A DNA stretch of 64,000 bases, from positions 1,238,501 through 1,302,500 of the forward strand of contig NZ_CP018049.1 of assembly GCF_002934065.1 (NCBI RefSeq), in the 5' to 3' direction. Source of the DNA: Pseudomonas orientalis (GTDB lineage Bacteria; Pseudomonadota; Gammaproteobacteria; Pseudomonadales; Pseudomonadaceae). Made by a program: the position numbers and the translations under genes. Positions 1 through 10,166 of the stretch are shown one piece after another. The stretch's first letter is position 1, and every line of letters begins with the position of its first letter. Under the pieces are notes generated by a model, which saw only the letters and a list, made by a program, of their open reading frames with translations, was not told where the DNA came from and searched no databases.

Positions 1-2642
1 AAGTAGGCGTCCTCATCAATGGCCAGGCGACTGCCCTCATGCAAATACGCGATCGGTCGTGTGCTGTGGGGGGAGCCGGTGGTGACCTTGAGCGGGCGGC
101 CTCCCAGTTCCAGGATGGCAGGAAGGCGGGTGTTTTGTTGCACTTGATTGAGCAGGGGAAACAGTTCGTAGTCATGGAAGCTGTTGCCTGCCGTACAACG
201 CAGGATGAAGCCGAACCGGCCGGTGCGGGCCATTTTTTCTCCGGGCCTTTCGTCGATCTGCGGTTTGCTGGCGGCTTGCCTCACCACGAGCAGTTGTACC
301 GCCCCCTCATGCAAGCGCTTGCGGTCGGCCAGGGGTAACTGCGACAGCAGGTAACTGATCGCTTGGATATACGCCTCTTTGAGTCGTTGCGTGTAAGCAC
401 CAGCGGCCTCGCTGAACAGCGCGTTGACATCGCGCAACTGGCCAAAGTCTTTTTTCAGCAGGGTGAGGTCGAGGTCGGGGTCGGTTGAGCGCCATTTATC
501 GTCAATGGGTTGCAGGTGGCCGCTCATATGCAGATCCACCAGAGACTGAGGCTTTACGCCCGTGGTCGGCCTGTGGGAGGGGAGCCGAGAGGGGCCCTGT
601 CCTTCTTGCAGGCATTTTTTCTTTAGCCTGCGGTGGTTGGGGAAGACGCGTTCAAGGTCCGTCAAGGCCAGGCTGCGGCGCGTGATGAGCTTGCTGCGCA
701 AGGTTTCGGCTGCGTCGTGCAACGTCTTTATACGGGCTTTCAGGCGTTCTTTGACGGCGTCGAGTTCATCGGTTCGATAGGTCTGTGCAGGCTGCAGTTC
801 GCCGTGGACGATTGCCCAGTCGATCAGGGTGGCGGTGGCGTAATGCTCGCGCCACAAGCGTTCCTGGTCCGTCGCCGGCTCCTGGATGGCAAGGGCGATG
901 ATGTCGCTGAACGCCAGCTGTCGTGTTGACCCGCAGGCGAGCTCTTCTGCCAGCATCACGCCTTGTTTGAACAGCATCCAGGCGTGGGAAGTCATGAAGT
1001 ACAGCGAATCAGGGATGCCTTGCACCAAAAACTCCGGTGCGACACCAGCCAGCAGCAGGTGTGCGGCCAACCCTGTGGTTTGAGGAGTAGCAACACCGGC
1101 CTCAATCAGGTGCAGCTCAAGTGAGCGGCGCAGGTCTGCATAACGATGCCCATGGTAATCGCTGTGGTTCAGGTTCAGGCCGGCGAGGGTGTATCGCGCT
1201 TGTGCGGCCTGCGGGTCGAGACTGAGGATCAGCGCGGCAAGAACCAATGCGTCTCGACTGGCGTTGCTGGTCGTTTCACCGGGGGCGTGTCCGAACCAGC
1301 CCACGGCGCCGAGCAACGAATCGGCCAGCTTGTGCGCACGGGGAGCGGCAAGCAGTTGTTGCAGTTGTTCATCCGGTGGCCCAGGCGGCAGATCGGCGGC
1401 CAGCAGGTTGAACAAGCCGGAGCTGGGTTGTGGGACAAAAGCTGCGCTGATATGGATCACCTTGGCGCGTTGTTCGGTTGAAAGGGTCAGCGCACCCGGT
1501 AGTGGCATACCCAGGGCTTCCCAGTAATTGACCTGCTGGGGGCTAGCGAGCCGGGTGGTTTCCAGGCGTTGTCGATACTGGCGCAAGGCGACGTCGGAAT
1601 GCGCCAGATCACTCACGGGCGGCACCGGCAGCGGTTCGCTGCGCCGCAGTTGCTTGATCAGCTCCCAGGCCGCTTCGCGATTATCCGGCAACGGTAGGTC
1701 GTGCAACTTGAGCATTTGCGCGAGGCTGAATTTGCCATCCTGGTGGATGTGCAGGTTCATGGCGCTGGCAAGGGCTTGCAGGCGTTCAAGCCGGCCCTCC
1801 AGATGCAGAGCCGACAGTTGCTCATGCCCGATTTCCACAGGCAAGCCCCACGGACCGACACCTTTGATCGACTGTTGAAGGTGGTCGAACTGGTACAGCC
1901 CGGGCGTCAACCTATGGCGTTGGGCCAATGCCTGAAACGGTGGGTGTTCGCTGATCTCTTGAAGCAGCGTCGCAGCGGCGTCCATGGAGCCGGCCCAGAA
2001 CGAGCGTGACTTCAGCCAGAAACGGCCGCGATACAGGCTGTAGAGGCTGAATATTGTTTCATCCAGGTCGTCTGCGCCGATCTGTGCGTGTAGTGCGTCC
2101 GCTAAGGTGTGCAGGTCCTGATTCAGCTGCCCAAACGCGTCCGCCAATTCAGATTCGGCGCGCCCCAGTGCGTCGATCAACACGCTGCGCTGGGCGAGCG
2201 TGGTCGGCTGAGGGTAGCCATGGAACCGTAGTACCTGACGGGCGCCCAGCAGTAGGTTGTCGGCAGGATAAGGCAGGCCGACCGCATCAGGGTCGATGAT
2301 CCGGGCGATGGCCAGTATGGGCGGAGCGAGTTGGCGCCAACCGCTGGCACCTTCAAGGGTGAATGCTGTGCCGTTGGCATGCAGTGCCCCGTTACGCACG
2401 CTCACGTCAATCGGCTTGAAGCCCTGCTGTTTGGCCCACATGAGGAAAGACGGGCGCTCGAACGCTTTGCGATACAGCAGCAGCCAGCGGCCGAGGGAGC
2501 AATGGAGCGGGACCCTGTATGAAGTCGATGGGGTGTGCGGGCCGGCCTTGAGATGCTCGATCAAGGTGTTCAACATTTGCTGGTTGCCATCCTGGCGCAG
2601 CGATGGGTTGGGAGGATTGTGCGGGGGTGGGAAGTCTGTCAT
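1..2642 (-). CDS. Giant dermonecrotic toxin-like (DUF6543-type) protein, C-terminus beyond window
   Basis: The frame stays open from ATG 2642 to the left edge, giving 880 codons with no stop. The protein is a clear paralogue of the next gene upstream (2762-8152): blocks such as GWRQLAPPIL, RQVLRFHGYPQP, NYWEALGMP and AGLNLNHSDY align collinearly with it. About 75 residues present in the paralogue near residues 400-475 are absent here. The two genes also share a leader (AACGAGA then TTTC) just before the start codon, so this start is preferred. No signal peptide is visible. Family members are very large and are usually annotated as dermonecrotic toxin domain proteins of unknown target. Because the C-terminus, where activity would be expected, lies outside the window, no activity is assigned. 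It probably shares transcription with the 2762-8152 gene, 119 bp away. Confidence 0.75.
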   Translation of the reverse strand, partial: MTDFPPPHNPPNPSLRQDGNQQMLNTLIEHLKAGPHTPSTSYRVPLHCSLGRWLLLYRKAFERPSFLMWAKQQGFKPIDVSVRNGALHANGTAFTLEGASGWRQLAPPILAIARIIDPDAVGLPYPADNLLLGARQVLRFHGYPQPTTLAQRSVLIDALGRAESELADAFGQLNQDLHTLADALHAQIGADDLDETIFSLYSLYRGRFWLKSRSFWAGSMDAAATLLQEISEHPPFQALAQRHRLTPGLYQFDHLQQSIKGVGPWGLPVEIGHEQLSALHLEGRLERLQALASAMNLHIHQDGKFSLAQMLKLHDLPLPDNREAAWELIKQLRRSEPLPVPPVSDLAHSDVALRQYRQRLETTRLASPQQVNYWEALGMPLPGALTLSTEQRAKVIHISAAFVPQPSSGLFNLLAADLPPGPPDEQLQQLLAAPRAHKLADSLLGAVGWFGHAPGETTSNASRDALVLAALILSLDPQAAQARYTLAGLNLNHSDYHGHRYADLRRSLELHLIEAGVATPQTTGLAAHLLLAGVAPEFLVQGIPDSLYFMTSHAWMLFKQGVMLAEELACGSTRQLAFSDIIALAIQEPATDQERLWREHYATATLIDWAIVHGELQPAQTYRTDELDAVKERLKARIKTLHDAAETLRSKLITRRSLALTDLERVFPNHRRLKKKCLQEGQGPSRLPSHRPTTGVKPQSLVDLHMSGHLQPIDDKWRSTDPDLDLTLLKKDFGQLRDVNALFSEAAGAYTQRLKEAYIQAISYLLSQLPLADRKRLHEGAVQLLVVRQAASKPQIDERPGEKMARTGRFGFILRCTAGNSFHDYELFPLLNQVQQNTRLPAILELGGRPLKVTTGSPHSTRPIAYLHEGSRLAIDEDAY

Positions 2643-2761
2643 TTGGAAATGTCTCGTTGGTGATCATCGCCGCTATGCAGGGGGCGCGGTCTTTAATGCT
2701 GACTGTCGTGCAAGTTCTGCGCGCTTGTTGCCCGCTAACCCTGCATAAAGGCTGGGTGGAG

Positions 2762-5700
2762 TTATGTCAGCGCGTATTTAATGCTGGTGTTCAACAAGTT
2801 CAGCCAGGCGGCGTCATTGGCTGGCCCCCAGCGATATTGAACCCCGTCATTGAATAACACCGAGACCTTGTTCGTGTTCCAAGCTTCCATGGTGGCGATG
2901 AGTTTGCTGATGTATTTGTTCGCCGGGCAGACAATCGAGCTCCAGGGGTCACAAATCCATAAGTCCGCCCATTGCGCTTGGCTGAAGTCGGCTGTTTGGT
3001 GCAGACCTGCCGGCGGTGTCCCCACTAGAACGAATGCATGGGCGGGTGGGATCGTTCCCCACAATTGCGCGGTACCGCCGTTGCTACGAATCTGCTCGCG
3101 GGCGACATGGGCCAACTGGTCGCAATTGCCGGCTCCGGTCTTGAGAATGACTTCGGTGTAGTTGGGATGGCCAATCTTGCTGTACTCCCACATCACCACG
3201 GGCTCGGCTATCTGCGCGCGAAGGGCTTCGCTTCGGGTGACGCCCTTGATGTTGGCCGAGCCGATACCTGTTGTTTCAACGCGTGCATGGGTGCTGGCGT
3301 AGGCCTGTTCGGCCAGGTAGCGGTTGATCTGATCGGTGCCGGGCCGGGTGATGGGGTTGGGCGCCCAGGTATCAAGCGTGATCGGTTCGGCGACGACGTT
3401 GATGTTCAGGCGTCGTCCTTCAGAGGAGGTGTTCAGCAAAAATTCGCGTTGTTTGAGTTTTTTAAGCGCGTTGGTCCTGGTGCGGATGAGTGCAACCTTT
3501 TCGGCGGAAAAACCGCGCTGGAGCAACTGTCGGTAAAGCGTTTCCAGGGTCGGCAGGGTCACCAGCGGTTGGTCGACGATAAATCCCCCTGAGTGCAGGT
3601 ATTGGTTCTTCAGGTCACCGTAGGCGTTGATCAACGCGCTCTCGTCGCCGCCCCGGCTGTAATTGAGCAAGTCAAACTGTAGGTCGCCGGAGCCTGGCGC
3701 GACGGTGGTCGTCTTGTAAAAAACCCCCACGTCGGCTTCGACCACCAGGTGTTTGCCAACCGTCACGCTGGGGGGAGACAGGTCAACGATCAGCGCCCGC
3801 AGGGTGCGGTTGTCATCGATGCCATCAACAATGCCTTTGAGTTTCACGACACTGCTTTGGGTACTCAACTGGATGTCCAGTTGAGCGTTGGGCAGGCCGA
3901 ATTCGGGTTCGTTGATGAACGTGCCGTGGGTCTGTGGCCTGTACTGCAGGGGAGGGTGCGCAGGTAACGGTGTAAGTCTGAATCCGATGCCATGAGGGCT
4001 TACCTCATGGACACAGCGGTTGATCACCAGCTTGCGTTTGCCCACAAGTTGCAGCGGGGCGGGTATCAGTCGGATATGTTCCAGCGCCTGGACTCGGCGC
4101 TTTTGGATCGAGCGTTGGTGCGGATAGAGTTTTTTGGTGAAGCAGATGAGGGGAATCGGGCTGCGTTTTTGCCTGCCGGGCGTGCATACGGAATCGAGCT
4201 CGTCGGTGAGGTTGAAAAAGGCGGGTGAGTTCAACTCGTCCAGATGACTGGGGGCGTTATGGCTCAGGCGCCATACGCGTTCCTGGTCCAGCAGGTCAGT
4301 GGCATTGGCCCGTTGCATGATCAAAGGCGGCGTTTCGAAAAGTGGTTGCGCCACCAGCGCCTTGTAGCCGTCCGCCGTGCTGACGGGGGTGACTGCAATG
4401 GCGTTGGCGAGGCGCAAGTTCTGTATTTGAGGCCCATAAGGTCGCGCGCTGAAGTTGTCGAAGGCATGCCAGGCGAGCGGGCGTTTAATCACCAGCAGGT
4501 CAGTCAAACCATCAGTGTGCGTCACGGTTGCCGGCCCTGCATCGGCCCTGTCTATCAGCCGGGTGTAGGGGGTGGCGGTTCCAGGCATGCTTCGCTGCCG
4601 GGCATTGCGCAGTGCTGTGTTCAATGCCTGTTGGCCTGATTGATTCAGCCGTATCAGGCCATGTCCGGTAAGGCGCACCAGGGACGGCGCCAGGTCGAGA
4701 GGGTTGAGGGTGTCGTTCAGGTAGCGGGCACTGAGTTTGGCCACTTGCAGGAGTTTTACGTAGGCCGGGGCGGTGTTTCTCAGGCGGTTCACGCCGCCGA
4801 CCAGCAAGCCTTTGGTTGGGAGGAACAAGCCAATTGCATCGAAGGCACACCCCCAGGCCCCCTCTACCTGGCGATTGATTTCGCCAGAGGCCAGGTCGTG
4901 GGCGCAGGACCAGAAAGGTATGAAACCTAAAAGCACCTTGAAGAGGTTCTCGGCGTTTTGTGTTCTCTTCTCAAGGGTGGTCGCCTCCCTGGCTTGTACC
5001 AGCAAGGCATCGATATCGAGGAAGAAATGTTGTTCGACGATGGTGTTCGCCAGGCTGCGGCATCTGGGCGAGTCGAAAGTCAACGGTGAATCGAGTGTCG
5101 GCGCGACCTCGAAGTGCCATAGTTGATCCAGCACCACGGTTGAATGCTGATCGGGCCTTGGTGGTCGACCTGTCAAGTAGGCTTGTTCGTCAATGGGTAA
5201 CCGGCTGCCCAAGTACAGGACTGTGGTCGGTTGGATGCTGCGGGGATTACCGGTGGTCACTGTTATGGACACACCGCCAAGTACCAGGCCAGATGGAATA
5301 CGATCGTTTTTGCACACAAGGTTCAGTAATGGAAACAGCTCATAGTAATGAACATTGCCGTTTACTTTGCAGCTCAGGATAAAACCGAGCCTGCCTGTGC
5401 GGGCCATCCGTTCGCTCAGCGCCTCCAGGTGAGGTGGTTTTTTCGCTGGTTGCCGCATTACCAACAGTTGCACGTCGCCTTTTTGCAGTTTCAAACGATC
5501 GGCCAGTGGCAGCTGTGACAGCAGGTATTGAATGACGCAGGTGTAGGCTTGCTTGAGTGCCTTTACCCGAGTCTCGCAAACTGTCTGGAACAGCATGTTG
5601 ATATCCGCCAGTTTGGCGAAGTGCTCTTTCATGTTCGCCAGGTCGATGCCTGGGTGTGTTGAATGCCACTGTGCTGCAAAGGGCTGCAAGTGACCACTCA

Positions 5701-8152
5701 TGTGCAGCTCCACCAATGATTGCGGGTTTAAACCCGGCAGGAGGAGTGGGGGAGGGACTTGGGTGGGGCTGGCTTTCCAATGCAGGCATTTGCGCGTGAG
5801 GAATCGGTTTTTGGGGAACACTTTTTCAAGGTCCTTGCGTGCAAGACTTCGGCGAGTGGTGAGCGGGGTGGCGAAGAGTGTCGAGGCTTTGCGCAATGCC
5901 TCGATACGCGTGTCCAGTTTTTTTTTGACGACATCAATCTCATCCACGCTATACGCATGATCGGCGGGCGCTGCTTGCAGTTCGCCCTGGGCAACCGCCC
6001 AGTCGATCAGGCTGCCGGTCGCGTAATGTGTGCGCCATTCTTGTTGCCTGCGGGTGGCCGGCTCTTGCATGGCCAGGGTCATGACGTCATTGAACGTCAG
6101 GTGTCTGGATGAGCCACAGGCGAGCGCTTCTGCCAGCATCACGCCGTGCTTGAAGAGCATCCAGGCGTGAGAACTCATGAAATACAGCGAGTCAGGAATC
6201 TCCTGGACCAGGAACTCAGGCGCGATACCGGCCAGCAACAGATGCGCGGCCAACGCGGTGGTGGCGGAGGTCGCAACGCCACTGTCGATCAGGTGCAATT
6301 CGATGATGGTACGTAATGGCGAGTAGCACCGGCCCCAGTAATCGCTGTGATTGAGGTTCAGGCCGGCCACCCTATAGCGTGTTTCACCGGCGTGTGGATC
6401 GAGGTTAAGGATCAATGCGGCCAATATCAGGGCGTCACGGCTTGCTTGATTGGTCGTCTCATCGGCTGCGTGGCCATACCACTGCACGGCGCTGATCAAC
6501 AGATCCGCCAGCCTTTGCACCGCTGGGCGGGCGAGTAATTTGTGCAGCAGTTCCTCGGCTTCGGCCGGGAGGGTGTGATCCGCCAGCAGGTCGGCGGCCA
6601 GCAGGTCGATTAAACCTTTATTGGGGCGGGGTAAAAAATCACGGGTGACACGAATGACCTTGGCGCGTTGCTCGGCTGACAGGGTCAGTGTGTCCGGTTG
6701 AGGCATGCCCAGGGCAGCCCAATAGTTTCCCAGTCTGGTGGAGACGGGTTGGGTGGTTTCCAGGCGGTGCAGAGTTTTTTGCAGCGCCTTTTGTTTTATC
6801 GGCATGTCGAGTTTATAGCGCTGCAGCCCTTTTTTAAGGTCTGTCTGCTTTTGCGGTGTCGAGGGCGTAAGGGCGGGGTGAGGGAGCGGGGTGTCGGTCA
6901 GCATCACTCGGGGGGCGGCCTGCGCGGGGCTGGGTGTTTTGTTCACGAGCATGTTGCTCACCGCTACAGCCAGGGTGTCGCGATCATGGGCAATGGCGAG
7001 CCGTTGGCGGTGATCCATCAAGGCGACATCGGCATTGGCCAGGTCACCGCTGGGAGGAATAGGTAGAGGGGCACTGCGGCGCAGTCGTGCAACCAGGTCC
7101 CAGGCAGCCTCGCGGGTGCCAGGCAGTTCGAGGCCGTGGAGTCTGAGCAATTGCGCCTGGCTTATCTTGGTGTCGACGTGGATGTTCAGGTCCAGGCGTC
7201 GGGCAACGACCATCAGGCTTTCAAGCGGTTCGCCCGCCGACAGCGGCGCCAGTAGCTCACGGCCGATGTTGACAGGCATGCCATCGGCCTTTACGCCTCT
7301 GATCGTCTGTACGCGGGGGTCAAAATCATATTCGTCAGGTAGCAGGTCACGGGTTTGGTCCAATGCCTCAAACCCCGGGTGCTCGATGATGCCCTTGAGT
7401 AACGTCGCCGCGCTTTGCAGGGTTTTGGCGCAAAACGATTGCGACGTTAACTGCAATCGCGCCCGGTCCAGCATGTGTGGGCTGAACGCGGTTTCGTCCA
7501 GATTCGCGGCGATGATGCTGGCCATCAGTTGTTCAGCCAAAGCGCGCAGGTCTTGGTTCGATTGCTCGAACGCGGTTGTAAGGCTGGGCGAACCGGCGGT
7601 GCCGCAAAACGAATACAGGCGACTCATTTCTTCGATCACCATCTCACGCTGTATGCGGTTTTGCGGTTGTGGGTAGCCGTAGAACCTCAAGACCTGCCGG
7701 GCGCTCAGTTGCAGGGGCGGGTTTTGATCCTTGGGCGGCAGGCAGGGCAGGCCGATGGCGTCTGGGTCGATGATGTGGGCGATGTGCAAAATCGGAGGTG
7801 TAAACCGCCGCCAACCGCTGTCGTCGCTCAGTGTGACACTCGGCGTGGTCGCATTTTTGGCGTACAGCGCTCCGTTGCGCAGGGTCATGCCGGTGAGGCG
7901 CATTGAGCGACGTTGGGCCCAGACAAGTAATTGCGGACGGTTGAGCGCCTCGCGAAAGAGTTGCAGCCAGCAGTCCAGGGAGCAATGTGGGGCAATGACC
8001 AGAAGAGTGGCCGGGGCGTTCGAGCGGATTTTCAAGTGTTCGATCAATGTTTGGAGCATTTGCCTGTCGCTGCTCTGGCGTTGCGCCTTGCCTTGGTCGA
8101 GGGTGGTCTGAGTAATGGGGGAGGGGCCGTCGTTGGTGGTCAAGTCAGTCAT
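2762..8152 (-). CDS. Giant toxin-like protein with C-terminal papain-like (Cys-His-Asp) domain
   Basis: This 1796-residue protein has no signal peptide. The N-terminal two thirds is the DUF6543-type helical region shared with its tandem paralogue downstream. A hydrophobic stretch lies near residues 1090-1115. The last ~150 residues hold a separate domain with GNCDQLAHV, then PPAHAFVLVG, then WICDPW. These place Cys1677, His1705 and Asp1735 in the order and context of a papain/transglutaminase-fold triad, as in the Tox-PLDMTX family that includes the deamidase domain of Pasteurella multocida toxin. The order and local motifs are visible; the family assignment and any deamidase or protease activity are inference. 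A dedicated secretion system or immunity gene is not seen next to it. The start at 8152 is favoured by the leader shared with the paralogue. Confidence 0.72.
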   Translation of the reverse strand: MTDLTTNDGPSPITQTTLDQGKAQRQSSDRQMLQTLIEHLKIRSNAPATLLVIAPHCSLDCWLQLFREALNRPQLLVWAQRRSMRLTGMTLRNGALYAKNATTPSVTLSDDSGWRRFTPPILHIAHIIDPDAIGLPCLPPKDQNPPLQLSARQVLRFYGYPQPQNRIQREMVIEEMSRLYSFCGTAGSPSLTTAFEQSNQDLRALAEQLMASIIAANLDETAFSPHMLDRARLQLTSQSFCAKTLQSAATLLKGIIEHPGFEALDQTRDLLPDEYDFDPRVQTIRGVKADGMPVNIGRELLAPLSAGEPLESLMVVARRLDLNIHVDTKISQAQLLRLHGLELPGTREAAWDLVARLRRSAPLPIPPSGDLANADVALMDHRQRLAIAHDRDTLAVAVSNMLVNKTPSPAQAAPRVMLTDTPLPHPALTPSTPQKQTDLKKGLQRYKLDMPIKQKALQKTLHRLETTQPVSTRLGNYWAALGMPQPDTLTLSAEQRAKVIRVTRDFLPRPNKGLIDLLAADLLADHTLPAEAEELLHKLLARPAVQRLADLLISAVQWYGHAADETTNQASRDALILAALILNLDPHAGETRYRVAGLNLNHSDYWGRCYSPLRTIIELHLIDSGVATSATTALAAHLLLAGIAPEFLVQEIPDSLYFMSSHAWMLFKHGVMLAEALACGSSRHLTFNDVMTLAMQEPATRRQQEWRTHYATGSLIDWAVAQGELQAAPADHAYSVDEIDVVKKKLDTRIEALRKASTLFATPLTTRRSLARKDLEKVFPKNRFLTRKCLHWKASPTQVPPPLLLPGLNPQSLVELHMSGHLQPFAAQWHSTHPGIDLANMKEHFAKLADINMLFQTVCETRVKALKQAYTCVIQYLLSQLPLADRLKLQKGDVQLLVMRQPAKKPPHLEALSERMARTGRLGFILSCKVNGNVHYYELFPLLNLVCKNDRIPSGLVLGGVSITVTTGNPRSIQPTTVLYLGSRLPIDEQAYLTGRPPRPDQHSTVVLDQLWHFEVAPTLDSPLTFDSPRCRSLANTIVEQHFFLDIDALLVQAREATTLEKRTQNAENLFKVLLGFIPFWSCAHDLASGEINRQVEGAWGCAFDAIGLFLPTKGLLVGGVNRLRNTAPAYVKLLQVAKLSARYLNDTLNPLDLAPSLVRLTGHGLIRLNQSGQQALNTALRNARQRSMPGTATPYTRLIDRADAGPATVTHTDGLTDLLVIKRPLAWHAFDNFSARPYGPQIQNLRLANAIAVTPVSTADGYKALVAQPLFETPPLIMQRANATDLLDQERVWRLSHNAPSHLDELNSPAFFNLTDELDSVCTPGRQKRSPIPLICFTKKLYPHQRSIQKRRVQALEHIRLIPAPLQLVGKRKLVINRCVHEVSPHGIGFRLTPLPAHPPLQYRPQTHGTFINEPEFGLPNAQLDIQLSTQSSVVKLKGIVDGIDDNRTLRALIVDLSPPSVTVGKHLVVEADVGVFYKTTTVAPGSGDLQFDLLNYSRGGDESALINAYGDLKNQYLHSGGFIVDQPLVTLPTLETLYRQLLQRGFSAEKVALIRTRTNALKKLKQREFLLNTSSEGRRLNINVVAEPITLDTWAPNPITRPGTDQINRYLAEQAYASTHARVETTGIGSANIKGVTRSEALRAQIAEPVVMWEYSKIGHPNYTEVILKTGAGNCDQLAHVAREQIRSNGGTAQLWGTIPPAHAFVLVGTPPAGLHQTADFSQAQWADLWICDPWSSIVCPANKYISKLIATMEAWNTNKVSVLFNDGVQYRWGPANDAAWLNLLNTSIKYALT

Positions 8153-8601
8153 CCGTGAAATCTCGTTGAAGGTACTGGCCGAGCGTGCCTTTTACGGAGG
8201 CAGGCTGCAGCGGGACCGTTCTCGTTTCTTTCTGGAGGGTGTCGCTATGGGGTGAAGGACTTGAGCCGGGCGTCGGCAATTGCGCCATCGCAGGGCATGA
8301 CGATGCACCAATGCTGTGCAATACTCGCCGCCGTTTTGGTCAGCGGCTTTCAGGACAAAACCAGTTAAAGCTCCTTCGTAAACCGGCTTATTCCCACGAG
8401 CTACCACTGAAATTGTGTTTTTTTATAGTGAAAAACCCTGTGTCGAGGTTTTTATACTGCATGCCCCGCTGACCTTGTAGGTTTCGTCCTACAAGGTGGG
8501 TTTGTCCATGAAACAGACTCGGACTCATCCCCACTGCCAGGCTTATCGGCCTGTCTGTGAGACCAAGTGGATTATCCAATAACAAGATGAGGTTGTACCC
8601 C
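8153..8601. other. Intergenic region between toxin-like gene and amino-acid permease
   Basis: About 450 bp without a convincing gene, between divergently transcribed neighbours, so it should hold promoters for both. Visible structure: an AT-rich patch around 8410-8460 and a perfect 9-bp inverted repeat at 8473-8496, about 100 bp before the permease. Short open frames here show no family signature. Confidence 0.5.
8473..8496 (+). promoter_or_regulatory. 9-bp perfect inverted repeat in permease leader
   Basis: CCTTGTAGG and CCTACAAGG flank a 6-nt loop (TTTCGT), 105 bp upstream of the permease start. No uridine tract follows, so an operator or leader hairpin fits better than a terminator. The binding partner is unknown. 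Confidence 0.4.
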
Positions 8602-10023
8602 ATGCCAGTCGGCAACCCACTGCCCCATGGCGAGACCGCTCAAGGCGGCCCGCTCAAACGCGAACTCGGTGAACGGCATATTCGCCTGATGGCCCTAGGC
8701 GCCTGTATCGGTGTCGGCCTGTTCCTTGGTTCGGCCAAGGCCATTGAAATGGCCGGCCCGGCGATCATGCTTTCGTACATCATCGGTGGCCTGGCGATCC
8801 TGGTGATCATGCGCGCCCTTGGCGAAATGGCGGTGCACAACCCCGTCGCCGGTTCGTTCAGCCGTTATGCCCAGGATTACCTTGGCCCGCTGGCGGGCTT
8901 CCTCACCGGCTGGAACTATTGGTTCCTGTGGCTGGTGACCTGCGTGGCGGAAATCACCGCCGTGGCCGTGTACATGGGCGTCTGGTTCCCCGACACCCCA
9001 CGCTGGATCTGGGCCCTGGCGGCATTGATCAGCATGGGCACCATCAACCTGATCGCGGTCAAGGCATTCGGTGAGTTCGAGTTCTGGTTCGCGTTGATCA
9101 AGATCGTCACCATCATCGCCATGGTGATCGGCGGCGTCGGCATCATTGCCTTCGGCTTCGGCAATGACGGCGTAGCGTTGGGTATTTCCAACCTGTGGGC
9201 CCACGGCGGCTTCATGCCCAATGGCGTGCAGGGCGTGTTGATGTCCTTGCAGATGGTGATGTTCGCCTACCTGGGCGTGGAAATGATCGGCCTTACCGCC
9301 GGTGAAGCACGCAACCCGCAGAAGACCATTCCCAGCGCAATCGGCTCGGTGTTCTGGCGCATCCTGCTGTTCTACGTGGGCGCGTTGTTCGTGATCCTGT
9401 CGATCTACCCGTGGAATGAAATCGGCACCCAGGGCAGCCCGTTCGTGATGACCTTCGAGCGTCTGGGCATCAAGACCGCCGCGGGCATCATCAACTTCGT
9501 GGTGATCACCGCCGCGCTGTCGTCCTGCAACGGCGGCATCTTCAGCACCGGGCGCATGCTCTACAGCCTGGCGCAGAACGGCCAGGCGCCTGCGACGTTC
9601 GGCACCACATCGAGCAATGGCGTGCCGCGCAAGGCTCTGCTGCTGTCGATCTTCGCCTTGCTGCTGGGCGTGTTGCTCAACTACCTGGTGCCGGACCAGG
9701 TGTTTGTGTGGGTGACCTCCATCGCCACCTTCGGCGCGATCTGGACCTGGCTGATGATACTGCTGGCCCAGCTAAAATTCCGTAAGGGCTTGAGCCCGGC
9801 CGAGCAGGCGGGTCTGAAGTATCGGATGTGGCTGTACCCGGTCAGTTCCTACCTGGCACTGGTGTTCCTGCTGCTGGTGGTAGGCCTGATGGCGTACTTC
9901 CCGGATACGCGAGTGGCGCTGTATGTGGGGCCTGCGTTCCTGGTGGTGTTGACCGTGCTGTACTACGTGTTCAAGTTGCAACCGAGCAACGCCGGCAAAG
10001 GTGCGGCACTTAAAGGCATGTGA
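8602..10023 (+). CDS. APC-family amino-acid permease (AroP/ProY/HutT group)
   Basis: This 473-residue inner-membrane protein is an AAT-type amino acid:H+ symporter. The N-terminal signature is present: RELGERHIRLMALGACIGVG followed by LFLGSAKAIEMAGPAIMLSY, the first helices that bind the substrate carboxylate. About twelve hydrophobic segments can be counted, and the length is typical. The conserved GEARNPQKTIPSAI loop is in the middle. The ATG at 8602 is chosen because GAGG lies 9 bases upstream; in-frame ATGs at 8587 and 8557 are alternatives. The substrate is not readable from sequence: the closest named groups transport proline or histidine. No catabolic partner is adjacent, and a terminator follows, so it appears monocistronic. 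Confidence 0.85.
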   Translation: MPVGNPLPHGETAQGGPLKRELGERHIRLMALGACIGVGLFLGSAKAIEMAGPAIMLSYIIGGLAILVIMRALGEMAVHNPVAGSFSRYAQDYLGPLAGFLTGWNYWFLWLVTCVAEITAVAVYMGVWFPDTPRWIWALAALISMGTINLIAVKAFGEFEFWFALIKIVTIIAMVIGGVGIIAFGFGNDGVALGISNLWAHGGFMPNGVQGVLMSLQMVMFAYLGVEMIGLTAGEARNPQKTIPSAIGSVFWRILLFYVGALFVILSIYPWNEIGTQGSPFVMTFERLGIKTAAGIINFVVITAALSSCNGGIFSTGRMLYSLAQNGQAPATFGTTSSNGVPRKALLLSIFALLLGVLLNYLVPDQVFVWVTSIATFGAIWTWLMILLAQLKFRKGLSPAEQAGLKYRMWLYPVSSYLALVFLLLVVGLMAYFPDTRVALYVGPAFLVVLTVLYYVFKLQPSNAGKGAALKGM

Positions 10024-10036
10024 CGTGCTTGAGCAT

Positions 10037-10075
10037 AACGCGGGGCATTTCGATGCTTCGCGTTAGCGCTTTTTC
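10037..10075 (+). terminator. Rho-independent terminator after the permease
   Basis: A 12-bp stem (two G-U pairs) closes on a TTCG tetraloop, from AACGCGGGGCAT to ATGCTTCGCGTT, and is followed by a short T-run at 10070-10074. It lies 14 bp after the permease stop and separates the permease from the peptidase. Confidence 0.75.
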
Positions 10076-10166
10076 TGCCGTTGTTATCCCTACCTATCTA
10101 TCCCTCCCCATGAACATTCATTCCCTAGGCTAGCTGTTTCAACAGCGACCTTTGCAGAGTGACTTC

